From: Streptomyces sp. CB01881
GTDB taxonomy: Bacteria > Actinomycetota > Actinomycetes > Streptomycetales > Streptomycetaceae
Assembly (NCBI RefSeq): GCF_002953255.1
Contig: NZ_CP026498.1
Span: 8,363,584-8,398,174, forward strand
Length of the DNA: 34,591 bases
Reading direction: 5' to 3'
In this document: positions 23,094 through 30,454 of the stretch, piece after piece
Layout: each line of letters starts with the position of its first letter
How positions within the stretch are numbered: the first letter of the stretch is position 1
Notes under the pieces: model-generated
Seen by the model: only the letters and a program-made list of their open reading frames with translations
Told to the model about the DNA's origin: nothing
The model's database searches: none
Position numbers and translations under genes: made by a program

Positions 23094-25839
23094 TCAGGCG
23101 TCGCCGCCGGCGGCGCCCGGGTCGGCCGCCGCCACGTCGAGCAGCTGGTAGCGGTCGATCGCGTCCTTCAGGGCGCTGCGGTCGATCTTGCCCTGCTTGG
23201 CGAGCTCGGTGAGCACGGCGAGGACGACCGACTGGGCGTCGATGTGGAAGAAGCGACGGGCCGCGCCACGGGTGTCGGCGAAGCCGAAGCCGTCGGCGCC
23301 CAGCGACTGGTACGGGCCCGGCACCCAGCGCGAGATCTGGTCCGGCACCGCGCGCATCCAGTCGGAGACGGCGACGAACGGGCCCTCGGCGCCCTGGAGC
23401 TTCTGCGTCACGTACGGGACGCGCTGCTGCTCCTCGGGGTGCAGGAGGTTGAACTCCTCGCTCTCCACCGCGTCGCGGCGCAGCTCGTTCCAGGAGGTCG
23501 CGGACCAGACGTCGGCCTTGACGTTCCACTCCTCGGCGAGGATGCGCTGGGCCTCCAGGGCCCACGGCACCGCCACGCCGGAGGCGAGGATCTGGGCCGG
23601 GATCTGGCCGGCGGCGCCGGGGGCGTACCGGTGCAGACCCTTGAGGATGCCCTCGACGTCGACGTTCTCCGGCTCGGCCGGCATCTTGATCGGCTCGTTG
23701 TAGACGGTCATGTAGTAGAAGACGTCCTCGCCGTGCGGGTGCTCCGCCGACGAGCCGTACATCCGCCGCAGGCCGTCCTGGACGATGTGCGCGATCTCGA
23801 AGCCGTACGCCGGGTCGTACGCGACGACGCCCGGGTTGGTCGAGGCCAGCAGCTGCGAGTGGCCGTCGGCGTGCTGCAGGCCCTCGCCGGTCAGCGTGGT
23901 GCGGCCGGCGGTGGCGCCGATCACGAACCCGCGGGCCAGCTGGTCGGCCATCTGCCAGAACTGGTCGCCGGTGCGCTGGAACCCGAACATCGAGTAGAAG
24001 ACGTACACCGGGATCAGCGGCTCGCCGTGGGTCGCGTAGGACGAACCCGCGGCGATCAGCGAGGCGGTGCAGCCGGCCTCGGAGATGCCGTCGTGCAGCA
24101 TCTGCCCGGTCGGCGACTCCTTGTACGCCAGCAGCAGCTCGCGGTCGACCGACTCGTAGGTCTGGCCGAGCGGGTTGTAGATCTTCGCCGACGGGAAGAG
24201 CGAGTCCATGCCGAAGGTGCGGTACTCGTCCGGGGCGATCGGCACGAAGCGGTTGCCGATGCCCTTGTCGCGCATCAGGTCCTTGAGCACCCGGACGAAC
24301 GCCATGGTGGTGGCGATGGTCTGGTTGCCGGAGCCCTTCTTGACCGCCTTGTACGCGTCGTCGCCCGGCAGCTCCAGCTGGCGCGGCCGCACCTTGCGGG
24401 TCGGCACGTAGCCGCCCAGCTCCTTGCGGCGGTCGTGCATGTACTGGATCTCTTCCGAGTCACGGCCCGGGTGGTAGTAGGGCGGGTAGCCCTCTTCGAG
24501 CTGCTTGTCCGTGATCGGGATGTGCAGGCGGTCGCGGAAGCGCTTGAGGTCCTCGACCGTCAGCTTCTTCATCTGGTGGGTCGCGTTGCGGCCCTCGAAG
24601 TTGGGGCCGAGCGTCCAGCCCTTGACCGTCTGGGCGAGGATGACCGTCGGCTGGCCCTTGTGCTCGCGGGCGGCCTTGAACGCCGCGTACACCTTGGCGT
24701 GGTCGTGACCGCCGCGACCCAGGTGCTGGATCTGCTGGTCGGTCATGTTCTCGACCATCTTGCGCAGCCGCAGGTCGCCGCCGAAGAAGTTCTCGCGGAT
24801 GTACGCGCCGGTCTCGGTGGCGTAGGTCTGGAACTGGCCGTCCACCGTGGTGTTCAGCTTGTTCACCAGGACGCCGTCGCGGTCCTGCGCGAGCAGCGGG
24901 TCCCAGCTGCGGTCCCAGACGAGCTTGATCACGTTCCAGCCGGCGCCGCGGAACTGCGACTCCAGCTCCTGGATGATCTTGCCGTTGCCGCGGACCGGGC
25001 CGTCCAGGCGCTGCAGGTTGCAGTTGACCACGAAGGTCAGGTTGTCCAGGCCCTCGCGCGCGGCGAGCGACAGCTGGCCGAGCGACTCCGGCTCGTCCAT
25101 CTCGCCGTCGCCGAGGAAGGCGTAGACGTGCGACTGGGAGGTGTCCTTGATGCCGCGGTGCTCCAGGTAGCGGTTCATCCGGGCCTGGTAGATCGCGCCG
25201 AGCGGGCCGAGGCCCATCGAGACGGTCGGGAACTCCCAGAAGTCCGGCATCAGCCGCGGGGTAGCTGGAGAGGCCGTACGGGGCCTTCGACTTCTCCTGG
25301 CGGAAGGCGTCGAGCTGCTGCTCGGTCAGCCGGTCCAGGAGGAAGGCGCGCGCGTAGATGCCGGGGGAGGCGTGACCCTGGAAGAAGATCTGGTCACCGG
25401 ACTCGCCCTCGGCGTCCTTGCCGCGGAAGAAGTAGTTGAAGCCGACGTCGTAGAGCGACGCGGAGGAGGCGAAGGTGGCGATGTGGCCGCCCACGCCGAT
25501 GCCCGGGCGCTGGGCGCGCGAAACCATGACGGCCGCGTTCCAACGGGTGGCGTTGAGGACCTTGCGCTCGATCTCCTCGTTACCGGGGAAGAAGGGCTCG
25601 TCCTTGGTGGCGATGGTGTTGACGTAGTCCGTGCTGCGCATCTCGGGCACGGCGACACGCTTCTCGCGGGCGCGCTCGATCAGGCGGAGCATCAGGTAGC
25701 GGGCACGCTCGCGCCCCCGCTCGTCGATGGCCGCGTCGAGCGACTCCAGCCATTCCGCGGTCTCCTCGGGATCGAAGTCCGGGACCTGACTCGGAAGGCC
25801 GCCAATGATGATCGGGTTGCGATCGGATCCGGAAGCCAC
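23094..25839 (-). pseudogene. aceE: pyruvate dehydrogenase E1 component (AceE), frame broken by an apparent 5-nt deletion
   Basis: AceE is the homodimeric thiamine-diphosphate E1 subunit that decarboxylates pyruvate for acetyl-CoA synthesis. The first 194 residues (GTG 25839, GAAGGA before it) read normally to GLSSYP. The frame then shifts at about 25255-25260; continuing it gives nonsense, and the next stop falls at 24460. Normal AceE sequence resumes at once in another frame at LMPDFWEFPTVSMG and runs to the TGA at 23094, with the ThDP motif GDGEMDEPES and VVNCNLQ intact. Compared with the family SSYPHPRLMP segment, five bases (consistent with GCACC) are missing; restoring them gives exactly 916 codons. 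This is either a real mutation or a sequencing error. ATG 25250 could restart translation but has no ribosome site. Everything outside the break looks functional. Confidence 0.9.
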
Positions 25840-25920
25840 GCTGTTCCTTCACTGTCGGTCGAAACTGAGGTGTGTCGCGCCGCCTCCATCGTGCTACCGC
25901 GCTCGGAGATCCGTCATCTC

Positions 25921-25932
25921 TACCGATCGGTA
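25921..25932. promoter_or_regulatory. perfect palindrome TACCGATCGGTA upstream of aceE
   Basis: A 12-bp perfect palindrome lies 82 bases before the aceE start codon. TetR- and GntR-type regulators bind sites of this kind. No regulator gene is adjacent, so a distant one is implied if the site is real. Confidence 0.45.
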
Positions 25933-26042
25933 ACCGTTCCGCCTGGTGGGCGGTACGGTCTGGCGGTGTGCGGAACAGGCGCTGTTGCCTGTGCCGCGCA
26001 CCACCGGGTGTTACGAACAGAGGTGGTCCGACCTGGTTGCCT

Positions 26043-26064
26043 GGCCGCCCGATGGCGGGCGGCC
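26043..26064. other. 9-bp hairpin in aceE-DUF3052 gap
   Basis: GGCCGCCCG (26043-26051) pairs with CGGGCGGCC (26056-26064) across a 4-nt loop. It has no adjacent gene end, so it may be a leader structure, a small-RNA terminator or chance in GC-rich DNA. Confidence 0.35.
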
Positions 26065-26210
26065 GGGGTGAGGGCCAACAGGAGACTCTACGCCCGCGCA
26101 CGCGCGGACCCGAATGCCGTTCGTATCTCGGGCATGCGTACGGCCTGTGGACCGGGACCACCCGAAGCATCCTTGTCCCACGCAGAGAAGGGCAAATCGG
26201 TGTGATTCGC

Positions 26211-26243
26211 GACACCTCGACCGGCGTGTCCCCCTGCGACACG
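26211..26243 (+). promoter_or_regulatory. mutually exclusive stems in the DUF3052 leader
   Basis: GTGTC at 26226-26230 can pair with GACAC upstream (26211-26215). Alternatively CGTGTC (26225-26230) pairs with GACACG downstream (26238-26243). These alternatives resemble an attenuator, but the stems are short and the element is about 115 bases before the start codon. Confidence 0.25.
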
Positions 26244-26355
26244 TCAACCTTTGGAGGGGATCGGGGGTCGGGTACTTGCGCGAACCGCCGCGCCCGTGTG
26301 GACTACGGCCACAGCCTCGGCATGGATGCCGGGCCAAATACTGGAGGTTATTCCC

Positions 26356-26790
26356 GTGAGCGCGACCGCGGACCCCGCGGACAAGTCCAACCCGGCGCAC
26401 CGTCTCGCTTTCGAGGCGGGCCAGATCATCCAGGAGCTGGGGTACGACGACGACACTGACCAGGAACTCCGCGAAGGAATCGAGGAGCTCACCGGGACGG
26501 ATCTCGTCGACGAGGACTACGACGACGTCGCCGACGCCGTCCTGCTGTGGCACCGCGACGACGACGGGGATCTGACCGACGCCCTCGTCGACGCCCTGGA
26601 GTACCTGGCCGAGGGCGGCCTCATCTGGCTGCTGACGCCCAAGACCGGCCGCGACGGCCACATCGAGGCCTCGGACATCGCCGACGCGGCCCGGACCGCC
26701 GGCCTCTCCCAGACCAGCTCGATCGCGATCGCCAAGGACTGGGCCGCCACCCGTCTGGCGACCAAGGCGACGAAGACGGGCAAGCGCTGA
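26356..26790 (+). CDS. DUF3052 family protein
   Basis: A 144-residue acidic protein specific to actinobacteria, of unknown function. The family core is clear: ELGYDDDTDQELREGIEELTG, DLVDEDYDDVADAVLLWHRDDDGDLTDAL, and GGLIWLLTPKTGRDGHIEASDIADAARTAGLSQTSS. The GTG at 26356, with GGAGG eight bases before it, gives the usual MSATADPAD-type N-terminus; an upstream in-frame ATG at 26251 is not supported. It is divergent from aceE and followed by a terminator, so it is probably monocistronic. Its place between aceE and an AhpE-like peroxiredoxin matches what I recall of other Streptomyces chromosomes. Confidence 0.9.
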   Translation: MSATADPADKSNPAHRLAFEAGQIIQELGYDDDTDQELREGIEELTGTDLVDEDYDDVADAVLLWHRDDDGDLTDALVDALEYLAEGGLIWLLTPKTGRDGHIEASDIADAARTAGLSQTSSIAIAKDWAATRLATKATKTGKR

Positions 26791-26833
26791 GCGCCCCGAC
26801 GAACCGGTCCGGGGCCTGAGCCGCGGACCGGGG

Positions 26834-26869
26834 CCGGGCCCCGTCGGAGGAGACTCCGGCGGGGCCCGG
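26834..26869 (+). terminator. terminator after DUF3052 gene
   Basis: A 16-bp stem with a single G-U pair (26834-26849 with 26854-26869, 4-nt loop) is followed by TCGTTTCC. It lies 43 bases after the stop codon. Confidence 0.8.
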
Positions 26870-26920
26870 TCGTTTCCGCCGGCCCGTCCGGCCCCGCTCC
26901 CGGCCTGCTCCGGCCGGCCC

Positions 26921-26940
26921 CGGTCCACCCCGGTCCACCC
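26921..26940. repeat. two tandem 10-bp units
   Basis: CGGTCCACCC occurs twice in direct succession (26921-26930 and 26931-26940), followed by CGGT. It lies in the 305-base gap before the peroxiredoxin gene, and no role is evident. Confidence 0.6.
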
Positions 26941-26958
26941 CGGTATTCGCGGGGGAGG

Positions 26959-26981
26959 TGCGTTCGCTCACGGCGAACGCA
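26959..26981. promoter_or_regulatory. inverted repeat upstream of peroxiredoxin gene
   Basis: TGCGTTCGC (26959-26967) and GCGAACGCA (26973-26981) are perfect arms around a 5-base centre. The element lies about 115 bases before the peroxiredoxin start, a plausible operator position. Nothing else of note was seen in this gap apart from the terminator and the 10-bp repeat. Confidence 0.45.
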
Positions 26982-27095
26982 TCCGCCCGGCAGCCCGGCG
27001 GCCTCACCCGTCCGGCCGAACCGGTGTCAACGGATGCGAAGATGGCGACCGCCGCGCCCGCTGCGCGGCCCGGTCGCGTCAGAAAGGTCCCATCC

Positions 27096-27554
27096 ATGGC
27101 CATCGAGGTCGGCACCGAGGCCCCGGACTTCGAGCTGAGGAACCAGCACGGCGAGCCGGTCAGGCTCTCCGACTTCCGGGGCGGGCAGAACGTCGTCCTG
27201 GTCTTCTACCCGTTCGCCTTCACCGGGGTCTGCACCGGCGAGCTCGGCGCGATCCAGAAGGAACTGCCGCGGCTGCAGAACGACGACGTGCAGGTGCTCG
27301 GCGTCTCCAGCGACTCGCCGTTCAGCCAGCGCGTCTTCGCCGACCGGGAGGGCCTGGAGTTCCCGCTGCTCTCCGACTTCTGGCCGCACGGCGAGGTCGC
27401 CCGCGCCTACGGTGTCCTCGACGAGCAGAAGGGCTGCGCCGTCCGCGGCACCTTCGTGATCGACAAGGCCGGCACGGTCCGCTGGAGCGTCGTCAACGAC
27501 CTGCCGGACGCCCGTGACGAGCAGGAGTACCTGAAGGTCCTCGACTCGCTCTGA
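27096..27554 (+). CDS. AhpE-like peroxiredoxin
   Basis: A 152-residue thiol peroxidase of the AhpC/TSA fold. The peroxidatic Cys46 lies in the P-x3-T-x2-C motif (Pro39, Thr43, Cys46; YPFAFTGVCTGEL). The rest matches the actinobacterial AhpE group, which are 1-Cys enzymes reduced by mycothiol/mycoredoxin. A second cysteine, Cys114 in QKGCAVRG, is present and could serve as resolving residue or be incidental. ATG 27096 follows AGAAAGG; the long in-frame extension upstream reads through promoter DNA. It reduces organic peroxides or peroxynitrite in the cytoplasm. It stands alone between two hairpins. Confidence 0.9.
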   Translation: MAIEVGTEAPDFELRNQHGEPVRLSDFRGGQNVVLVFYPFAFTGVCTGELGAIQKELPRLQNDDVQVLGVSSDSPFSQRVFADREGLEFPLLSDFWPHGEVARAYGVLDEQKGCAVRGTFVIDKAGTVRWSVVNDLPDARDEQEYLKVLDSL

Positions 27555-27573
27555 GGCCCCCTCCCCGCCCGCG

Positions 27574-27616
27574 CGGGACCGGCCCGGCCGAGATTCGAAC
27601 AGCCACGCCGGTCCCG
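27574..27616 (+). terminator. candidate terminator of peroxiredoxin gene
   Basis: CGGGACCGGC (27574-27583) pairs perfectly with GCCGGTCCCG (27607-27616) across a 23-nt loop, starting 20 bases after the stop codon. It is a weaker structure than the other terminators because of the long loop. Confidence 0.5.
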
Positions 27617-27631
27617 TTCCCTGCCCAGGAC

Positions 27632-27659
27632 GGGAACCCCGCACTACGATCGGTCCGTT
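27632..27659 (+). promoter_or_regulatory. candidate promoter for first terD gene
   Basis: TACGAT (27645-27650) could be a -10 box. GGGAAC (27632-27637) and GTT (27657-27659), 19 bases apart, recall a SigR/ECF-type promoter but with one base more than the usual spacing. The start codon is about 90 bases further on. Neither reading is strong. Confidence 0.25.
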
Positions 27660-27749
27660 GGCTGGTCAGAGGGCCGGGGGCAACCGCCGCCGGTGCCTCG
27701 GACCGCACCACGGGGGCACCAGGGGTGCCTCCCGAATCTTGGAGGACAA

Positions 27750-28325
27750 GTGGGTGTCAGCCTGAGCAAGGGCGGCAATGTCTCGCTCACCAAGGAGGCC
27801 CCCGGCCTGACCGCCGTGGTCGTCGGCCTCGGCTGGGACGTCCGTACCACCACCGGCACGGACTTCGACCTGGACGCCAGCGCCCTGCTCTGCAACGACC
27901 AGGGCAAGGTCGGCACGGACGGCAACTTCGTCTTCTTCAACAACCTGAAGAGCCCCGACGGCTCGGTCGAGCACACCGGCGACAACCTGACCGGTGAGGG
28001 CGAGGGCGACGACGAGCAGATCAAGGTCAACCTGGCCACCGTCCCGGCGGACGTGTCCAAGATCGTCTTCCCGGTCTCCATCTACGACGCCGAGAACCGG
28101 ACCCAGAACTTCGGCCAGGTCCGCAACGCGTTCATCCGCGTGGTGAACCAGGCCGACAACAAGGAGCTGGCCCGGTACGACCTCTCCGAGGACGCCTCCA
28201 CCGAGACCGCGATGGTCTTCGGCGAGCTCTACCGCAACGGCGCCGAGTGGAAGTTCCGCGCCATCGGCCAGGGCTACGCCTCCGGCCTGCGCGGCATCGC
28301 CCAGGACTTCGGCGTCAACGTCTGA
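27750..28325 (+). CDS. terD: TerD family calcium-binding stress protein (copy 1)
   Basis: A 191-residue TerD-domain protein starting at GTG 27750, five bases after GGAGG. The calcium-binding elements are intact: FDLDASALL (Asp40, Asp42), a KSPDGSVEHTGDNLTG loop (about 67-82) and the acidic GEGEGDDE cluster at about 82-89. The rest follows the family to the C-terminal GQGYASGLRGIAQDFGVNV. TerD proteins occur in tellurite/stress clusters and in Streptomyces influence development. Exact biochemical activity is unknown. A very similar second copy follows, but a 19-bp hairpin between them makes separate or graded transcription likely. Confidence 0.95.
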   Translation: MGVSLSKGGNVSLTKEAPGLTAVVVGLGWDVRTTTGTDFDLDASALLCNDQGKVGTDGNFVFFNNLKSPDGSVEHTGDNLTGEGEGDDEQIKVNLATVPADVSKIVFPVSIYDAENRTQNFGQVRNAFIRVVNQADNKELARYDLSEDASTETAMVFGELYRNGAEWKFRAIGQGYASGLRGIAQDFGVNV

Positions 28326-28365
28326 GCCTGGCGGCAGGCCCTGGCGGCCTGACGGAGCACCATCG

Positions 28366-28408
28366 GCCGGGGCGGCCGCCGACGCATGACGTCGGCGGCC
28401 GCCCCGGC
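28366..28408 (+). terminator. strong hairpin between the two terD copies
   Basis: A perfect 19-bp stem (28366-28384 with 28390-28408) with a 5-nt loop lies 41 bases after the first terD stop. It should stop or greatly reduce read-through into the second copy. Confidence 0.85.
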
Positions 28409-28535
28409 TTCGCGTTGTCCCGGCGCACTGGAAGGATAGGAGTTCAGGAAGTTCAGCCGGCCGGAAGAGGCCGGGCGGGGCCACGGGGGAATAGACCTGA
28501 GATGCGCCCCGGAGGCAAAGGGAGGAAGGACAGCG

Positions 28536-29111
28536 ATGAGTGTCACGCTCGCCAAGGGTGGAAACGTCTCGCTCACCAAGGCCGCGCCGAACCTGACGCA
28601 GGTGCAGATCGGGCTCGGCTGGGATGCCCGCTCGACCACCGGGGCGCCGTTCGACCTCGACGCAAGTGCGCTGCTCTGCTCGGGAGGGCGGGTGCTCGGC
28701 GACGAGTACTTCGTCTTCTACAACAACCTGAAGAGCCCCGAGGGCTCGGTCGAGCACCAGGGCGACAACCTCACCGGTGACGGCGAGGGCGACGACGAGG
28801 TCGTGCTGGTCAACCTGGACCTCGTCCCGCCGCAGGTGGACAAGGTGGTCTTCCCGGTGTCGATCTACGACGCCGAGTCGCGGCTGCAGAACTTCGGCCA
28901 GGTGCGCAACGCGTACATCCGCGTGGTCAACTCCGTGGACGGACAGGAGATCGCGCGCTACGACCTGACCGAGGACGCGTCCAGCGAGACCGCGATGATC
29001 TTCGGCGAGCTGTACCGCTACGCGGGGGAGTGGAAGTTCCGGGCGGTGGGCCAGGGTTACGCCTCGGGCCTGCGCGGCATTGCCCTCGATTTCGGCGTAA
29101 ACGTACAGTAA
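28536..29111 (+). CDS. terD: TerD family calcium-binding stress protein (copy 2)
   Basis: Also 191 residues, from ATG 28536 after GGGAGGAAGG. It keeps every calcium-site element of copy 1: FDLDASALL, the SPEGSVEHQGDNLTG loop and GEGDDE. It differs mainly in the surface loop around residues 48-60 and ends in an extra Gln. The pair is a tandem duplication in which both copies look functional. It lies 69 bases before the TerC-like gene and probably shares its transcript; no hairpin lies between them. Confidence 0.95.
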   Translation: MSVTLAKGGNVSLTKAAPNLTQVQIGLGWDARSTTGAPFDLDASALLCSGGRVLGDEYFVFYNNLKSPEGSVEHQGDNLTGDGEGDDEVVLVNLDLVPPQVDKVVFPVSIYDAESRLQNFGQVRNAYIRVVNSVDGQEIARYDLTEDASSETAMIFGELYRYAGEWKFRAVGQGYASGLRGIALDFGVNVQ

Positions 29112-29180
29112 AGGCGCGATACCCGCCCGCGGCGCATTCGCCGCAGGGGGCGCCATGAACTCGAAAGGTAACCAAGTCCC

Positions 29181-30284
29181 GTGTTCCTCCGCACATTCGG
29201 CTGGTCATTCGCGATCACCGTCATCGGGCTGATCGCAGCCGGCCTGCTCTGGGGAGCCGAGGGATTCGGCATTGTGCTGATCCTCTCCGTCCTGGAGATC
29301 TCCCTGTCGTTCGACAACGCGGTGGTCAACGCCACGGTGTTGAAGCGGATGAACCCGTACTGGCAGAAGATCTTCCTCACCGTCGGTGTGCTGATCGCCG
29401 TCTTCGGCATGCGGCTGATCTTCCCCCTGCTGGTGGTCGGCCTCACCGCGCACCTCAGCCCGGCCACGGTCATCGACCTGGCGCTCCACTCGGACAAGAC
29501 CTACGAAGGCCTGACGTACGCCCAGTACCTGGAGGCCGCCAACCCGGCCATCGCGGCCTTCGGCGGCGTCTTCCTGCTGATGATCTTCCTCGACTTCATC
29601 TTCGAGGAGAAGGACTACAACTGGCTGGCCTGGATCGAGCGTCCGCTGGAGAAGGTCGGCAAGCTGGACGCCTTCTCGACGGTCGTCGCGCTGGTCACGC
29701 TGCTGCTGGCGTCCAACTTCTTCGCGGGTGAGCACGCCGAGACGGTGCTGCTCGCCGGTGTGCTCGGCCTGGTCACCTACCTCTCCGTGAACGGGCTCTC
29801 CTCGGTCTTCGAGGCGGGCCTGGAGGAGGAGGCCGAGAAGGAGGAGGAGGCCGAGAAGACCGGCAAGTCCATCGTCCAGGTCGGCGGGAAGGCGGCGTTC
29901 TTCCTCTTCATGTACCTGGAGGTCCTGGACGCGTCGTTCTCCTTCGACGGCGTCGTCGGCGCGTTCGCCATCTCCAGCGACATCTTCCAGATCACCCTGG
30001 GCCTCGGCATCGGCGCGATGTACATCCGTTCGCTGACCGTCTTCCTGGTCCGCAAGGGCACCCTGGACGACTACGTCTACCTGGAGCACGGCGCGCACTA
30101 CGCGATCGGCGCGCTCTCGGTGATCCTGCTGGTCGGCATCGAGTACCACATCCCGGAGATCGTCACCGGCCTGATCGGCGTGGCCTTCATCGGGCTCGCC
30201 CTCGGTTCGTCCATCCTCCGCAACCGCCGCGAGGCCGCCGCGGGCGGGGGCGAGGAGCGGGAGCTGGTCAGCACCGGCAAGTAG
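29181..30284 (+). CDS. TerC-like integral membrane protein (DUF475 family)
   Basis: A 367-residue membrane protein with about eight to nine spans in two related halves. Each half has a buried acidic motif: LEISLSFDNAVVNA with Asp45 and LEVLDASFSFDGVVGA with Asp256. This is the TerC-superfamily signature, whose members are linked to metal export at the membrane. A charged Glu/Lys loop (about 214-230) separates the halves. The start is GTG 29181; the nearest GAAAGG is rather far (about 13 bases), so the start is less certain than others. Its place after two terD genes matches the usual terC-terD association. Confidence 0.9.
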   Translation: MFLRTFGWSFAITVIGLIAAGLLWGAEGFGIVLILSVLEISLSFDNAVVNATVLKRMNPYWQKIFLTVGVLIAVFGMRLIFPLLVVGLTAHLSPATVIDLALHSDKTYEGLTYAQYLEAANPAIAAFGGVFLLMIFLDFIFEEKDYNWLAWIERPLEKVGKLDAFSTVVALVTLLLASNFFAGEHAETVLLAGVLGLVTYLSVNGLSSVFEAGLEEEAEKEEEAEKTGKSIVQVGGKAAFFLFMYLEVLDASFSFDGVVGAFAISSDIFQITLGLGIGAMYIRSLTVFLVRKGTLDDYVYLEHGAHYAIGALSVILLVGIEYHIPEIVTGLIGVAFIGLALGSSILRNRREAAAGGGEERELVSTGK

Positions 30285-30336
30285 CAGGACCGGCAAGTAG
30301 CAGGACCGGCGTGTAGCCGGGCCGGCAACGACAGGG
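30273..30336 (+). repeat. 16-bp tandem repeats at end of TerC-like gene
   Basis: ACCGGCAAGTAGCAGG occurs twice exactly (30273-30288 and 30289-30304). A third copy (30305-30320) has three mismatches, and a fourth is more degenerate. The first unit contains the TAG stop of the gene, so each full unit repeats the stop codon context. Confidence 0.7.
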
Positions 30337-30387
30337 CCGGCAACGGCAGGTCCGCCCGCGGTGCCCGGTGGCGCCACGGCGGAAACG

Positions 30388-30426
30388 GAACGGCCGCCCC
30401 CTTCGGTGAGAAGGGGGCGGCCGTTC
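30388..30426. terminator. 17-bp perfect hairpin, bidirectional terminator
   Basis: Positions 30388-30404 pair perfectly with 30410-30426 across a 5-nt loop, between the convergent TerC-like and DUF2637 genes. Confidence 0.88.
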
Positions 30427-30454
30427 GGCGTTCTCGGGGCGCTGCCCCCGATGG

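Larger units (their letters stand above)
25840..26355. other. 516-base intergenic region between aceE and DUF3052 gene
   Basis: No convincing gene is seen here. The region holds divergent promoters, a perfect 12-bp palindrome (25921-25932), a 9-bp hairpin (26043-26064) and competing short stems (26211-26243) in what would be the leader of the DUF3052 gene. Long open frames on both strands lack codon bias and ribosome sites and appear to be high-GC artefacts. Confidence 0.6.

Noticed and set aside
21240..25439. 1399-codon open frame on the plus strand across the MFS gene and aceE
   Set aside because: It is a shadow frame: it runs over a verified MFS gene in another frame and antisense to aceE, with no ribosome site or recognisable domain.
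25580..26242. 220-codon minus-strand frame through the aceE promoter
   Set aside because: It overlaps the aceE N-terminus in another frame, shows no family similarity and has no ribosome site.
27585..27605. GATTCGAAC-like T-arm sequence suggesting a tRNA
   Set aside because: The flanking bases do not form a 5-bp T-stem on either strand, and no acceptor, D or anticodon arm can be built around it.
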